Assembly: GCA_014529385.2 (NCBI GenBank)
Contig: CM043953.1
Location: forward strand, 86,210,342 to 86,274,341
Reading direction: 5' to 3'
Origin: Adiantum capillus-veneris
Taxonomy: Eukaryota > Streptophyta > Polypodiopsida > Polypodiales > Pteridaceae
Length of the DNA stretch: 64,000 nucleotides
Shown here: positions 37,389 through 48,465 of the stretch, piece after piece
How positions within the stretch are numbered: the stretch's first letter is position 1
How the letters are laid out: every line of letters begins with the position of its first letter
The notes under the pieces: model-generated
The model's database searches: none
Told to the model about the DNA's origin: nothing
The model's input: only the letters and a program-made list of their open reading frames with translations
Made by a program: the position numbers and the translations under genes

Positions 37389-37971
37389 GGGTTAAAGCAT
37401 GTATAGGTGGCCTGGAAAGTAATGTCAAGGACATTGTTTTTTTGCGCTTAAAAGTGGGTGTTTTAAAAGTGTTTCAAATCTCAAAAATAATATCACTCTC
37501 CTAAGGTACGTCAATTAAGTCTCCTAACGTAACGTACCACAATTAATGAGACTAAATGTAATTTACTGCTGAACGTTGGGCCGCTTCTTTCCCGCTTCAA
37601 CCTATCTGAGCTTTCTTTGTCTCTGAGATCTCTCTTGGAGCTCTATCTAGCTCCTCTTTGTCTCTCTCTCTCACAGAGCTCTTGCTGAGCTTTTTGTATC
37701 GCTAAGCTCCCCCTCTCTCTCTCTCTTTCTCTCTCTAAGCATGGCTCCTCTTGTGTCTCAGCTCACGCTCATCTCTCTCTCTCTCTTAGCACTCTTTCTC
37801 TCTCTCTCTCTCACGAACTCTATCTCTATAGGTTCCTCTTCTACTTGATGATTCTTGAGGTATGTAAACACTTATTATGCTTTGTTAGTATCTTGCTAAT
37901 TAGTGCAAGAAGTGCCATGTATTAATTAAAAGTATAGCGTGTAGTTATGATTTGTATTGTATTTCTTGTAG
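37388..37971 (+). promoter_or_regulatory. Left end, putative promoter and 5' UTR intron of the transposase gene
   Basis: CT-rich leader (about 37610-37830, CTCTCT runs as in plant 5' UTRs). It is followed by a donor-like GAG/GTATGT at 37860 and an acceptor-like TTTCTTGTAG at 37971, after which the coding frame begins. The first 14 bases match the MITE terminal repeat at 54566 at 13 of 14 positions. Confidence 0.45.
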
Positions 37972-38689
37972 AGCAATCCTTTGAAAGTACTGTAACAACG
38001 GAGCACAGTGAAGAACTGTCTATCAGCTCATCTTCATTGAGTAGAGAAGCTCAACTTCAGCGCAGAAAATTAATGAGGGAATATTGGGCTGCTCAGAAAT
38101 GAAAGCAACGTCGGGCAACGGTCAACTTTGTGACGGAAAGCAATACAGGGGAGATGGATGAAAGAAAGAAACGAAGGATATGTCAATCTATGGTACAACA
38201 CTTTGATACATTAACAGTGGGAATGGATGCAAGTGGTAGGAAGGAAATCTTTCATGAACTTCTTCAACATCCTTGCTTCCTTACTATGTAGAGTAAATCC
38301 AAAGAGTTGGAAGCAATTATGCTGAGAAACATCCGCAACACTTTGAATCATGTGAAGGTCCCAAGATCTTCAGACGAGTTTTTTGTGAAGAAATCAGCAG
38401 TGATGATGTTGGTGAATGGTGGAAGCAAGGAGCAAAACACTGACATGAGCATACCGCAAGCTGCCAAGCTTATGGGGATCCACAAAAGAAACTTATATTC
38501 AGCCAAACATCACTTAATAGTGTCAAGTGAATCCGATGGTTCGTTCCCTGCATCTGCGTGTCATAGAGATGATGCACGGAGAACTCACATCACTCAAACT
38601 GTTAAAGACATAGTCTTTCAATTTTGGACGGATGAGACGAGGGTGTCCCCCAACAAGAAAGATGTTTGCAGTAAGAGACTAGCTAGATG

Positions 38690-39011
38690 TGTTGAGATGT
38701 CGAGCTCTACACCTTGAGCTGGCATCCACTACGGGTCTAGGCCGCTTACGGCATTTACTCACTGGCGTGTTAGGTGACCGACACGGAGGATCTCTGCCAG
38801 TGATTCTATAGCTGGACTACACTTATAGTGCCAGCCTAGTATGCTTCTAGAGAGTTCACACTTAGTGACCGCATGTACATATGTGCTACTTTTCAGCTTT
38901 AGCACTTAGTCATTTTGTACTCTCTTTTCTGTGAAGAAGAAGAAGAAGCTTTCCATCTCTGTGTGCTTTGTGCTTGTCTTGTGTATCTCTCTTGCATCCT
39001 CATTCTTTACA
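38690..39011 (+). repeat. Copia-1 5' LTR, 322 bp
   Basis: TGTTGAGATGTCGAGC to CATTCTTTACA. The same family provides the solo LTR at 49257-49578. Confidence 0.95.
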
Positions 39012-39023
39012 TGGTATCAGAGC
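39012..39023 (+). promoter_or_regulatory. Copia-1 primer binding site (tRNA-iMet)
   Basis: TGGTATCAGAGC, exact plant consensus, directly after the LTR. Confidence 0.92.
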
Positions 39024-39324
39024 CTGGTGTAGGCAAGAGAGGCTAAGAGAGCAAGAGCATCACAATCCCTTCGTTCGCAATCCACGACCAGATGCCGAAG
39101 GCGCCTCACGCAGCGAAAAAAAATTTACGGGTTTTTCGCACAAGTTTCTGAACAGGTCTCCAAAGTGCAGTATACAGAGATTTACTGTACAAGTACAGTG
39201 GTTGTATGTACGCTTGATTGTGGACACTTGTTGAGTGTAGAAAGCGTTACAGGTACCACGATAGCAAGTTCAGCAGATTTGCAGGTTTTTGCAGATTGCA
39301 GCTATTTTGTCTTAGTGCTTCAAG

Positions 39325-40893
39325 ATGTCTGACTGTTTCAGTCAGATTGTTACTGAGAAGCTTGAGAAAAATAACTACCCTGCATGGAAGTTCAGAATAA
39401 CAAATTTCCTAAAAGGAAAAGGTTATTGGGACTATGTAGAAGGAGACAATGAAAAGGAACCAGAGATTCCCGAGGCAAATGCTACAACAGAACAAAGGAA
39501 AGCTTTGAGGGATTGGCAACAAGGCCAGAGCAAAGTGATGTATTGGCTTTCTATGAGCATCACAGATGGCATGATGGGCTATCTACAGGATGCTGAAACC
39601 CCCGCCATTGCATGGAAAAACTTAGGCAGAGTGTTCGAGGTGAACACCAAGGCCAGGAAGCTTCAACTAAAGTCGGAGCTAAATCAGGTTAAGAGGAACA
39701 ACCTCTCCATCAATGATTATGCTTTGAAGATCAAGAGTATCATTGAGGCTCTTGGATCTATTAAAGTCTCAGTGGAAGATGATGACATTGTCCGTGCATG
39801 CTTGGATGGTCTAGGAGATGAGTATGTACATTTCAGGTCTTCCATGAATACAAGAGACGACATCCCCGTGTTCCAAGATTTGATTTCTATGCTTATTCTG
39901 GAGGAGAAGAACCTTGACACATCTTCTTCTCATGGCAGAAATAATTCTGAACAGGCCTTCTATTCTAACTCCAATAGAGGTAGAGGTAGAGGTTGTGGTC
40001 GAGGCCCAAGGGATTGTAGGGGCCAATTTCTGGAAGGTCAATCAAATCAAAACAATACAGGTGGCAGGGGAAACCAGTCTCAAGGCAGGGGGAGTCAAAG
40101 AGGTCGTGGTGCAGGATCAAGCAGGCAGCAACATACTCCAGATAGCAGAGAATGTTGGACTTGTGGTGAAAGAGGTCACATGTCACGTGACTGCCCAAAG
40201 GGAAAAGAAAGTGAAAAGAGAGAACGGGGAAACTATGCATCTACTAGCAGAGATGCAGATGACAGCAAAAACGAGCGCATGTTTGTTATGCAGCATGTAA
40301 TGAATACAATGACTGCAGAGAATTCCACCCAAGATGATGTTTGGTATGTGGATTCAGGTGCCTCTAATCACATGACGTCTCGTGGAGAGTGGTTTAGAGA
40401 TATGCGCAAACCAGATATCTCAGGCTATGTGCAGACAGGAGATGACACAGCTCACCCCATTGCTCATGTAGGGGACATACCTCTAAATACGAAGAGTGGG
40501 AAATCAAAGTACTTAGCAGATGTACTTCATGTCCCAAACATTACAAAGAATCTTATTTCTGTTGGACAAATGGTTGAGCAAGGTTTGGAGGTTCGCTTCA
40601 ATCCAAATGGCTGTTATGTAGAAGATTTTCAGAATGGCTGTATGCTGATCACAGAGGGAAAATGTGTGGGCAGAATGTTTACGCTGAATGTAGACATGCC
40701 TGAGGTAAAAGCTGCATTATTTGCACACGGCACAGGTGTTGTGGCTGATGTTGACATTTGGCACAAACGCATTGGCCATGTCAATGAGCAGAGATTGCGC
40801 AGCATGCAATCAAAACATATTGTAAAAGGTTTGCCCAAATTCAAGGTTGATGGTATGCATAAAGTGTGTGCAGCATGCCAGTTTGGAAAATAG
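39325..40893 (+). CDS. Copia-1 gag, protease and pre-integrase, 522 aa
   Basis: Starts MSDCFSQIVTEKLEKNNYPAWK. The UBN2-type capsid covers about residues 10-200 (LKSELNQVKRNNLSINDYALKIK, DDIVRACLDGLGDEY). An Arg/Gly-rich RNA-binding linker (residues 210-270) follows, then a CCHC knuckle CWTCGERGHMSRDC at about 277-290. Protease has VWYVDSGASNHMTS, with the catalytic Asp near 343. The pre-integrase ends with WHKRIGHVNEQRL and CAACQFGK. The TAG at 40891 falls inside the otherwise continuous frame, between protease and integrase; a nonsense mutation is more likely than programmed readthrough. Copia-1 supplies the best-preserved gag in the window. Confidence 0.92.
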   Translation: MSDCFSQIVTEKLEKNNYPAWKFRITNFLKGKGYWDYVEGDNEKEPEIPEANATTEQRKALRDWQQGQSKVMYWLSMSITDGMMGYLQDAETPAIAWKNLGRVFEVNTKARKLQLKSELNQVKRNNLSINDYALKIKSIIEALGSIKVSVEDDDIVRACLDGLGDEYVHFRSSMNTRDDIPVFQDLISMLILEEKNLDTSSSHGRNNSEQAFYSNSNRGRGRGCGRGPRDCRGQFLEGQSNQNNTGGRGNQSQGRGSQRGRGAGSSRQQHTPDSRECWTCGERGHMSRDCPKGKESEKRERGNYASTSRDADDSKNERMFVMQHVMNTMTAENSTQDDVWYVDSGASNHMTSRGEWFRDMRKPDISGYVQTGDDTAHPIAHVGDIPLNTKSGKSKYLADVLHVPNITKNLISVGQMVEQGLEVRFNPNGCYVEDFQNGCMLITEGKCVGRMFTLNVDMPEVKAALFAHGTGVVADVDIWHKRIGHVNEQRLRSMQSKHIVKGLPKFKVDGMHKVCAACQFGK

Positions 40894-40944
40894 TCAAAGG
40901 GCTCATTTCCACATGAGCGCAATGTATGTAAAAATCCACTTGAG

Positions 40945-42846
40945 GTGGTGCACACAGATGTTTGGGGTCCAACCGATACTGCAAGTATACATGGTTGCAG
41001 GTATTATGTCTCTTTCATTGATGACCATACAAGGAAAGTATGGGTCTACTTCATGCGTAACAAAAGTGAAGTGTTTGGTCACTTTCAAGACTTCAAAGTC
41101 ATGATTGAGAAGGAGACAGATATGCAAATCAAGACATTGAGGTCAGATGGAGGGGGAGAGTACTTCTCCAATGATTTTTCAGATTTTCTACGAATGCATG
41201 GTATACGCAGGCAGTTTACATGCAGATATACTCCACAACAGAATGGGGTCGCAGAAAGGAAAAACAAGCACATTGCAGAGGTTGCACGTGCATTGATGAA
41301 TGAGAAGAACATGCCTCATCATTTCTGGGCTGAAGCCGTAAATACAGCTGTGTACATTATGAACAGGACACCTACAGCTGCGGTGCATGATGTAACACCT
41401 GAGGAAAAGTTTACAGGTACAAAGCTTGATTTGGCACACTTGAAAGTGTTTGGCTGCATAGCTTACGTGCATGTACCAGATGAGTTGCGTAGGAAATTGG
41501 ATCCTAAAGCAGAGAAATGTATTCTTGTGGGATATTCCCTTGAACAAAAGGGGTACAGGTGCTACAATCCTACTACACGAGAATTACGAGTGAGCAGAGA
41601 TGTAGTCTTTGATGAGATGAGCAGCTGGTACAGTAATGCACATGGCACTATTGGGGCTGATGTAAAAGATGATGTGGTTGTACAAAATGTGAGGCCACAG
41701 TCACAGGTTTTGAGTGGACCACAAGAGTCCTCTTCTCGTGGCTCTGTTGAGAAACCATGGAATGGTAGACTACGTACGCAGGTTACTCTACCAACAGGTA
41801 CAGGGAATGTATCACGAAAAGGAAAGGAAAAGGTTGATGAACCTCCCTTTATGGTTGATGCATCATCAGGTTTTTCACATGTAGACATGGATTCAGATGG
41901 TTCTGAACAAAGTCTTGATGAGGAATTTGGAATTCCGGCTGTCAGGACACCTGGTGTAAGGAAAGTACAAGAAGATGCTAGAGGGCAAAGGAGTGACCAA
42001 GGACCGCGTAGATCTAATAGAGTCAGAAATCCAGTTCAGAAATTGACTTATGATGGGTATCTAGCGCATCACCAAGCCTACATGGCTAAGGTGATACAGG
42101 ATGTGGAGCCCACATGTTTTGAGGATGCAGTTGGAAATGTGCATTGGAATGATGCAATGAATGAAGAGATGGCTGCATTGGAAGCAAACGACACATGGGA
42201 GTTGGTGCCATTGCCAAGTGGCAAGAAAGCTATTGGCTGTAAATGGGTGTATAAAACCAAGCATAAGGCTGATGGTAACATTGAGCATCACAAGGCAAGG
42301 CTGGTCGCAAAGGGTTATGCACAGACGTATGGCATAGACTATGAGGAGACCTTTGCTCCAGTGGCAAAGATGACGACTGTGAGAGCTGTCATAGCAGTGG
42401 CAGCATCTAGAGGATGGATTATGCATCAAATGGATGTAAAGAATGCCTTCTTGAATGGTGAGTTGCAAGAGGAAGTGTATATGGATCAGCCACCTGGTTA
42501 TGTCGATCCAGGTTACCTAGATTATGTATGCAGACTTCTCAAAGCTTTGTATGGTTTGAAGCAGGGCTCTAGAGCATGGTATGATAGGATTGCCAAGTAT
42601 CTTGTCAGTATTGGTTTTAGGAGAGCTCATGCTGATCATTCACTCTATGTACGTGAGAGTGATGTGGGGATTGTGGTCATTACCATATATGTAGATGACC
42701 TTATTATTGTTGGTGACAATGCTATGGAGATTGACCATGTGAAGGGTCTTCTCGAACAGGAGTTTGAAATGAAAGATTTAGGCGAGTTGCGCTACTTTCT
42801 TGGCATTGAGGTGATCAGGACTCCAGAGGGTGTATGGCTATCATAG
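40945..42846 (+). CDS. Copia-1 integrase and reverse transcriptase, 633 aa
   Basis: Integrase core with VHTDVWGP, SFIDDHTRKVWVYF, LRSDGGGEYFSNDF and TPQQNGVAERKNKHIAEVAR, so all three acidic residues are present. The usual copia C-terminal VFGCIAYVHVPDELRRKLDPKAEKC follows. RT begins at about residue 400 (NDAMNEEMAALEANDTWELVPL, KWVYKTKHKADGNIEHHKARLV). It contains DVKNAFLNGELQEEVYM and the catalytic YVDD box (TIYVDDLIIVGDN, about residue 582). A TAG at 42844 cuts the frame before RNase H. The start codon is an internal Met; the true protein continues from the upstream frame. Confidence 0.93.
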   Translation: MVHTDVWGPTDTASIHGCRYYVSFIDDHTRKVWVYFMRNKSEVFGHFQDFKVMIEKETDMQIKTLRSDGGGEYFSNDFSDFLRMHGIRRQFTCRYTPQQNGVAERKNKHIAEVARALMNEKNMPHHFWAEAVNTAVYIMNRTPTAAVHDVTPEEKFTGTKLDLAHLKVFGCIAYVHVPDELRRKLDPKAEKCILVGYSLEQKGYRCYNPTTRELRVSRDVVFDEMSSWYSNAHGTIGADVKDDVVVQNVRPQSQVLSGPQESSSRGSVEKPWNGRLRTQVTLPTGTGNVSRKGKEKVDEPPFMVDASSGFSHVDMDSDGSEQSLDEEFGIPAVRTPGVRKVQEDARGQRSDQGPRRSNRVRNPVQKLTYDGYLAHHQAYMAKVIQDVEPTCFEDAVGNVHWNDAMNEEMAALEANDTWELVPLPSGKKAIGCKWVYKTKHKADGNIEHHKARLVAKGYAQTYGIDYEETFAPVAKMTTVRAVIAVAASRGWIMHQMDVKNAFLNGELQEEVYMDQPPGYVDPGYLDYVCRLLKALYGLKQGSRAWYDRIAKYLVSIGFRRAHADHSLYVRESDVGIVVITIYVDDLIIVGDNAMEIDHVKGLLEQEFEMKDLGELRYFLGIEVIRTPEGVWLS

Positions 42847-42917
42847 AGACAGTATGCTTTGAACATGTTGTCAAAGTATGGTATGGCTGATTGTAAGCCA
42901 ATTTCTATTCCCTTGAT

Positions 42918-43673
42918 GTGAATGCAAAGCTGAGTGCAGAGAAGGGTGATGTTGTTGAGGATGTCAACATGTACAGGAAGATTGTGGGTAGTCTAATCTA
43001 CTTGACTATCACGAGGCCAAACTTGAGGTACACAGTCGGCTTGGAGAGTCAATTCATGCAGCTTCTGAGGAAGCCACATTTGGATGGAGTACGACGCACG
43101 CTTAGGTATGTGCAAGGTACTCTTGACTACGCATTGTTCTATGCAGCAGATGCACCATTAGCATTGTATGGGTATACAGATGCAGATTGGGCAGGTAGCA
43201 TTGTTGATAGGAGATCTACGAGTGGCTTCATGTTCTCTTTTGGGAGTGCTGCTGTTACTTGGAGCAGTAAAAAGCAGCCTACGGTTGCTTTATCGAGCAC
43301 AGAGGCCGAGTACAGAGGTGCAGCAGTTGCGGCGTGCGAGGTAGCTTGGCTACGCACATTACTTGAGGACTTGGGAGTGCAGGTGGACCAGCAGATTGTC
43401 ATTCATTGTGACAACCTCAGCAGCATGCAGTTGGCTAGGAACCCAGTGTTCCATGCTAGGACCAAACACATAGAGGTCCATTACCACTACGTTCGAGAGC
43501 GAGTGTTGGCGGGCGACATCGACTTGGTCTACATCAGCACAGAGGAGCAGATAGCGGATATCTTTACCAAGTCCCTCGGAGCTGAGAAGCTTCGACGTTT
43601 TCGGACTATGCTTGGACTCTGCGACATGCAAAGCTCGAGGGGGAGTGTTGAGATGTCAAGCTCTACACCTTGA
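42918..43673 (+). pseudogene. Copia-1 RNase H, 251 codons, frame-shifted from RT
   Basis: Carries the end of RT (YRKIVGSLIYLTITRPNLRYTVG) and RNase H with acidic residues in YTDADWAGSIVDRRSTSG, SSTEAEYRGAAVAACE and IHCDNLSSMQLARNP. The conserved tail is FHARTKHIEVHYHYVRERV and EEQIADIFTKSLG. A stop and a frameshift (42846-42918) separate it from RT. It ends inside the LTR. Confidence 0.88.
43637..43645 (+). promoter_or_regulatory. Copia-1 polypurine tract
   Basis: GAGGGGGAG immediately before the 3' LTR; primer for plus-strand DNA. Confidence 0.88.
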
Positions 43674-43967
43674 GCTAGCATCCACTACGGGTCTTGGCCG
43701 CTTACGGCATTTACTCACTGGCGCGCTAGGTGACCGACATGGAGGATCTCTGCCAGTGATTCTACAGCTGGACTACACTTATAGTGACAGCCTAGTACGC
43801 TTCTAGCGAGTTCACACTTAGTGACCGCATGTACATATGTGCTACTTTTCAGCTTTAGCACTTAGTCATTTTGTACTCTCTTTTCTGTGAAGAAGAAGAA
43901 GAAGCTTTCCATCTCTGTGTGCTTTGTGCTTGTCTTATGTATCTCTCTTGCATCCTCATTCTTTACA
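43646..43967 (+). repeat. Copia-1 3' LTR, 322 bp
   Basis: Same length as the 5' LTR and about 96-97 percent identical by eye. It is followed by the AGATG duplication. Confidence 0.95.
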
Positions 43968-44012
43968 AGATGTTCTTATGTAAAGCATCCAATCCACCTT
44001 CTTTAGGAGCCT

Positions 44013-46348
44013 CAGGTAATTGATATATTTTTTTAGCACTTTTTATTGGTGCTACAACTCATATTCCTGCTACAACATTATGTTTCTGCTACAACTCATA
44101 TTCCTGCTACAACATTATGTTTCTATACCACTTTTTATTGGTGCTACAACTCATTACTGCCATAACATTATGTTTCTATACTTCTTTTTATTAGTGCTAC
44201 AGCTTGTTTTGGTGTTTTGCACCACTTTCTAGTGGTGCTGCAACATTAAAAAGTGGTGAAACATTACTATATTGGTCTCTAATTGTACCTGAACCACTTC
44301 TAAAATTTGATCAATAGTTTTAAATGTTTTTGAAGCACTTTTACTTGTGTTTCCACACCACTTTTTAGTGTCTTTGAACCAGTTTTTAATGTTTTGCAGC
44401 AGGTTTTAATGTTTAAGAAACAGTTTTTACTAGAAATGCACCAACGCTTCACCGTAAACCCTACAAAGTGGTGTTTACCCACTAAAAAGTATTGTTTACC
44501 CAATGCTAACAGACGTGTTTTACAAACTCGTAGGGGTGTTACAGGTGCAAACGTTTTTGGTGGTGCAGCTCACTTTTTCCAAGTGATGTAGCAGCTTTTA
44601 GTCATGGTGCAACAGTTATAGTAGTGCCATAGACTTTTTACTGCTGCTGCACGAATGGTGCCCACCACCTTATGATGGTAACCAAAACCATATTAGTGGA
44701 GTTTGAACACATTTTGTTAGTAAACACTTACAAGTGCTGTCACACCACAATGAAGCGGTGGACACAACACTTACACGTATAAAAACCACTTTCACATGGT
44801 GTCTGACCGCATTCAAGTGGTGAGAAGCCACTTTCATGTGCTAAGTCACTACGTTAGTCCATCACTCCATGCAAGTGGTGAGGCACCACTCCCAAGTGGT
44901 GTGACACCACTTTCAAGTAGTAACTAAAACCTTATCACTGCAATCAAGCGGAAAGTTCCCGCTTTCACGTGGTTAGACACTGCATTCAAGTGACAAGAAA
45001 ACGCGTTAAAGTGGTGACTGGCCACTTTGAACTAGTTTCTCACCACTCTCAAGTAGTCATCAAGTGGTGAGACACCACTTTCATGTGCAAAGTACTACGT
45101 TAGTCATCACTCCATGCAAGTGGTGAGACACGACTTTCAAGTGGCCAAACACCGCATTCCAATGACTTGAATCCGCATTCAAGTGGTGACTGCCCACTTT
45201 GAGCTAGTTTCTCACCATTCTCAAGTGGTCATCAAGTGGTGAGATACCACTTTCAAGTGATAGCTTAAACCTGGTCAGTGCAATCAAGCGGCAAGCTCTC
45301 GCTTTCAAGTGGCCAGACACCGCATTCAAGTGACTAGAATCAGCATTCAAGTGGTGACTACCCACTTTGAAGTAGTTGCTCACTAATTTCAAGTGGTCAT
45401 CAAGTGGTGAGACACCACTTTCATGTGCTAAGTCACTACGTCAGTCATCACTCCATGCAAGTGATGAGGCACCACTCCCAAGTGGCAAGACACCACTTTC
45501 AAGTGGTATCTAAAACCTTGTCACTGCAATCAAGCGGCAAGTTCTTGCTTTCAAGTGGCCAGAAACCGCATTCAAGTGACCAGAATCCGCGTTCAAGTGG
45601 TGACTGCCCACTTTGAAGTAGTTACTCACCACTCTCAAGTGGTCATGAAGCACTTTTCACAAGAGCTCCTCCACTTCCAAGTTGTGTTGGACCACTATCT
45701 AGTTCTGATGGTGGTATGTCGCCTAGTATTTTGTCCCTCCCAGCTACTTTTTAAGTGCTAGATTTTAATTGGTGACTGGCCACTTTGAACTAGTCGCTCT
45801 TCACTCTAAAGTGGTCATCAAACACTTTTCACAAGAGCTCCTCCACTTTCAAGTTGTGTTGGACTACTATCTAGTGCTAATGCTAGTATGTCGCATAGTA
45901 TTTTGTCCCTCCCAGCTACTTTTTAAGTGCTAGTTCTGAACTTCCCCAGAACTTTCATGTCCTTACTTACCACTTTTTAATCATTGCCCACCATATTCAA
46001 GTAGCACACCATTTTTTATTGGCGGTTCATCACCGTCAAGTGGTTTGAATTCACTTTTAAGTCGTGCCAAACCACATTTTAGTTACGCTGAATGCGGTTT
46101 CTCACCACTATTAAGTTGTCCTCACACAACCTCTTAATATTCTACCTTTTTGTATGGTTACTAGTTTCTACACTAATTTGTATTTGTGGTGCATTATTTT
46201 CACAGGTAAAACAATACTACTGAATGTATCATTACTAGTTTTTAGTGGTGCACACCAGTTTTTAGTGATATAGAATCACTTTTTAATGTTTTGAATCCAG
46301 TTTTGAATGCTAAGTTTATTTTTAACATTTGTATACATGTATATTACA
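44013..46348. repeat. Palindrome-motif repeat field in the transposase intron
   Basis: 2.3 kb between exon A and exon B. Nearly every 15-40 bp there is a unit such as CCACTTTCAAGTGG, CCACTTTTTAGTGG or a half (AAGTGG, CCACTTT). Higher-order repeats are visible: the block GCAATCAAGCGG recurs at about 44941, 45283 and 45527; TTTTGTCCCTCCCAGCTACT recurs at about 45730 and 45900. ORFs here are repeat shadows. The donor (CAG/GTAATTG at 44012) and acceptor (TATTACAG near 46348) are inferred. Confidence 0.85.
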
Positions 46349-47298
46349 GGTGGAGCTTTATTTAAGATTCAAGACAAAGTATGCAGATATTTAGATTTTG
46401 CAACGTTGCTTCGAGTCTATGAAACCGTTCTTTGTCCGAAAATTGAGGGATCGCTACACCTGCTGTTGTATTGTGCATGTACAAATGATTTTCCTTAAAG
46501 AGGTAGTAAATCACATGCGGACTCGAAGTTTTGATCTTCATGGTTCTTGCTGCATGTGCAGCTGCCCTATATGCCTTCATCATGATGAAGTTGTCAACCA
46601 TGGATGTCTTGCATACAAAAATGCAAGTATGAGCACCACTTCACTGTTGGAGTCTATACACTGCCCTATACTTGCAGAACATAGTTTCCATAGCTACCAA
46701 TGCTTAATGGGAACATGCAATGCATGCGGTGTAGGTAATATTCAGATATGTCCAAGAGAAGAAGTTGAGCAGAGTAAGCAAGTATCTGTGAAGTTTTTTG
46801 AAAATATAGTGGGTGCCACTGGATTAAAAAATGAAGCTAGAAAGAGCATTGTGAAAGACATTGTCCACAAGAAAATGCTGCCTAGAGAACTTTTGCGAGT
46901 GTACCAAGACCACTTGAAGAAGTATGTCACTCACAATTTTATATTTAGGTGGCAAGCACAACATTTCAAGGACTGCATTTCTTTGTTTCCAGATGATGTG
47001 GTTGTCTCCGTCGTTGACTTTGCAGAGAACTACTCCTTCAAGGAGCAAAATGAGATCCAGTCAATGCATTGGTACACTAAGCAGGTCACTATCTTTGTTC
47101 TGATTACTTATTTCCGCATCGCATCAGGTGAAATAAAGAAGACCATGCACTTTTCTGTCTCAAATGATAAACAACATGACACCTTATTTGTGCAGCATGC
47201 TTTTCTCTTACATGCTCAATGGTTGAGAGATCAAGGGCTAAGCTTTAAAAAACATTGGGTTTGGTCAGATGGCGCAGCTTCACAATTTAAAGCAAAGC

Positions 47299-47764
47299 GA
47301 CCGTTTTACTTTGTTGCTAGATATTGGAGCCTTACTGGCATGGAAATGAATTGGAATTTTTTTTTCTCAGGACATGGAAAGGGGGAACATGATGGGGCTG
47401 GGGCTATCATTAAAAGGGATCTAACTCATGAGAAATTGAAGCAAAATAACGTGCGGTTGACTTGTGCAGTTGAAGTTGCTAGATATTGGAGCCTTACTGG
47501 CATGGAAATGAATTGGAATTTTTACATGATCGACCGTTTTACTTTGTTGCTAGATATTGGAGCCTTACTGGCATGGAAATGAATTGGAATTTTTTTGCTC
47601 AGGACATGGAAAGGGGGAACATGATGGGGCTGGAGCTGTCATTAAAAGGGCTCTAACTCATGAGAAATTGAAGCAAAATAGCGTGTGGTTGACTTGTGCA
47701 GTTGAAGTTGTCTCTTTTTTGAGAATGCATCTCAGTACTGGAGCAACTACTATGTATGACAAGC
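47299..47764. repeat. 233-bp tandem duplication in transposase exon B
   Basis: GACCGTTTTACTTTGTTGC occurs at 47299 and 47532 and the following 200 bp match. A partial extra copy of GTTGCTAGATATTGG starts near 47476. The length shifts the frame, and the third acidic motif is present twice. Confidence 0.88.
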
Positions 47765-48465
47765 AAAAGAGGGAGGTCAGTAGGGTGTTCTGGGAGGTCA
47801 AGCTAGGAAATGTTCAGCGATCCCATCAATGGGACTGCAAACCATTGAAGGGCTCAAGAGCAATGCACTGTGTGAATGGGTATTTTGAGAACAACACTTG
47901 TCCATTGCGATCAAAACGGTTGTCATGCTTTTGTTTTCCTTAGAGGCTTGGCCATTGGAGAAAGTGTATGAACAGATCACATGTGGAGACGTGGCAATAT
48001 CACACTTTGGAGCCACTTGCTAATGATTCCAAGTCATACGGAGACTCAGACGATGAGGAGTTCCATGGTGCCACTTATGCAGGTCATTATGACTCCTTAA
48101 GCGATGCTCTCACACCTGGAGACAATTTTGTTGTCACTTCTGAAGAGAATAAGGAGGAGGTTGTTGACTTCTACATTTTGAAGTGTGTAGTAGCTAAGGG
48201 CCTAACAACTAACGAGCAAATTGATGCATGGGGCAACAAGATAGAGAAGCATACTTATATGGTCATGGGCCATTGGTATAAATCCCTACAAGCAAACTTG
48301 TATGAGCTGTGGGATAACAAGCCAGTAGTTTTCATATATTTCCACTTCATAAGGGCAATAAAGTTCCCTATGGAGCCTGTAGTGCTCGATAGCATAGGAG
48401 AAGTATTCGAACTTTCCAATGAAAACCATGAGGCAATATACAATAGCATGCCCTTTGAATTGTAA

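Larger units (their letters stand above)
38690..43967 (+). mobile_element. Copia-1, near-complete Ty1-copia element, 5278 bp
   Basis: Two 322-bp LTRs, iMet primer site, gag-pol and a polypurine tract, flanked by the 5-bp duplication AGATG (38685-38689, 43968-43972). By eye the LTRs differ at about 11 of 322 positions, so the insertion is relatively recent but not new. It sits in exon A of the transposase, whose frame rejoins after removing it. Two stops and one frameshift in pol make it non-functional. Confidence 0.95.
37972..48465 (+). pseudogene. DDE-like transposase of the large element (two exons, split by Copia-1)
   Basis: Exon A is 37972-38689, continuing at 43973-44012 after Copia-1. 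Exon B runs from about 46349 to 48465. Exon A has a basic start (REAQLQRRKLMREYW) and a helix-turn-helix MSIPQAAKLMGIHKRNLYSAKHHL. It ends NKKDVCSKRLARC/SYVKHPIHLL before a GT donor. Exon B has Cys clusters (TCCC, CCMCSCPIC, GTCNACG). A core with three acidic signatures follows: SVVDFAENYSF (about 47012), VWSDGAASQFK (about 47265) and SGHGKGEHDGAG (about 47370). These fit an RNase H-fold DDE enzyme. The C-terminus is acidic. Stops interrupt at about 38099, 38289, 44003, 46366 and 47941, and a 233-bp duplication shifts the frame. I do not recognise the superfamily. Confidence 0.62.

Noticed and set aside
44300-45761. ORFs of 60-70 codons in the intron repeat field
   Set aside because: Their sequence follows the CCACTTT/AAGTGG repeats (QVVRHHFQV-like) and has no conserved domain.
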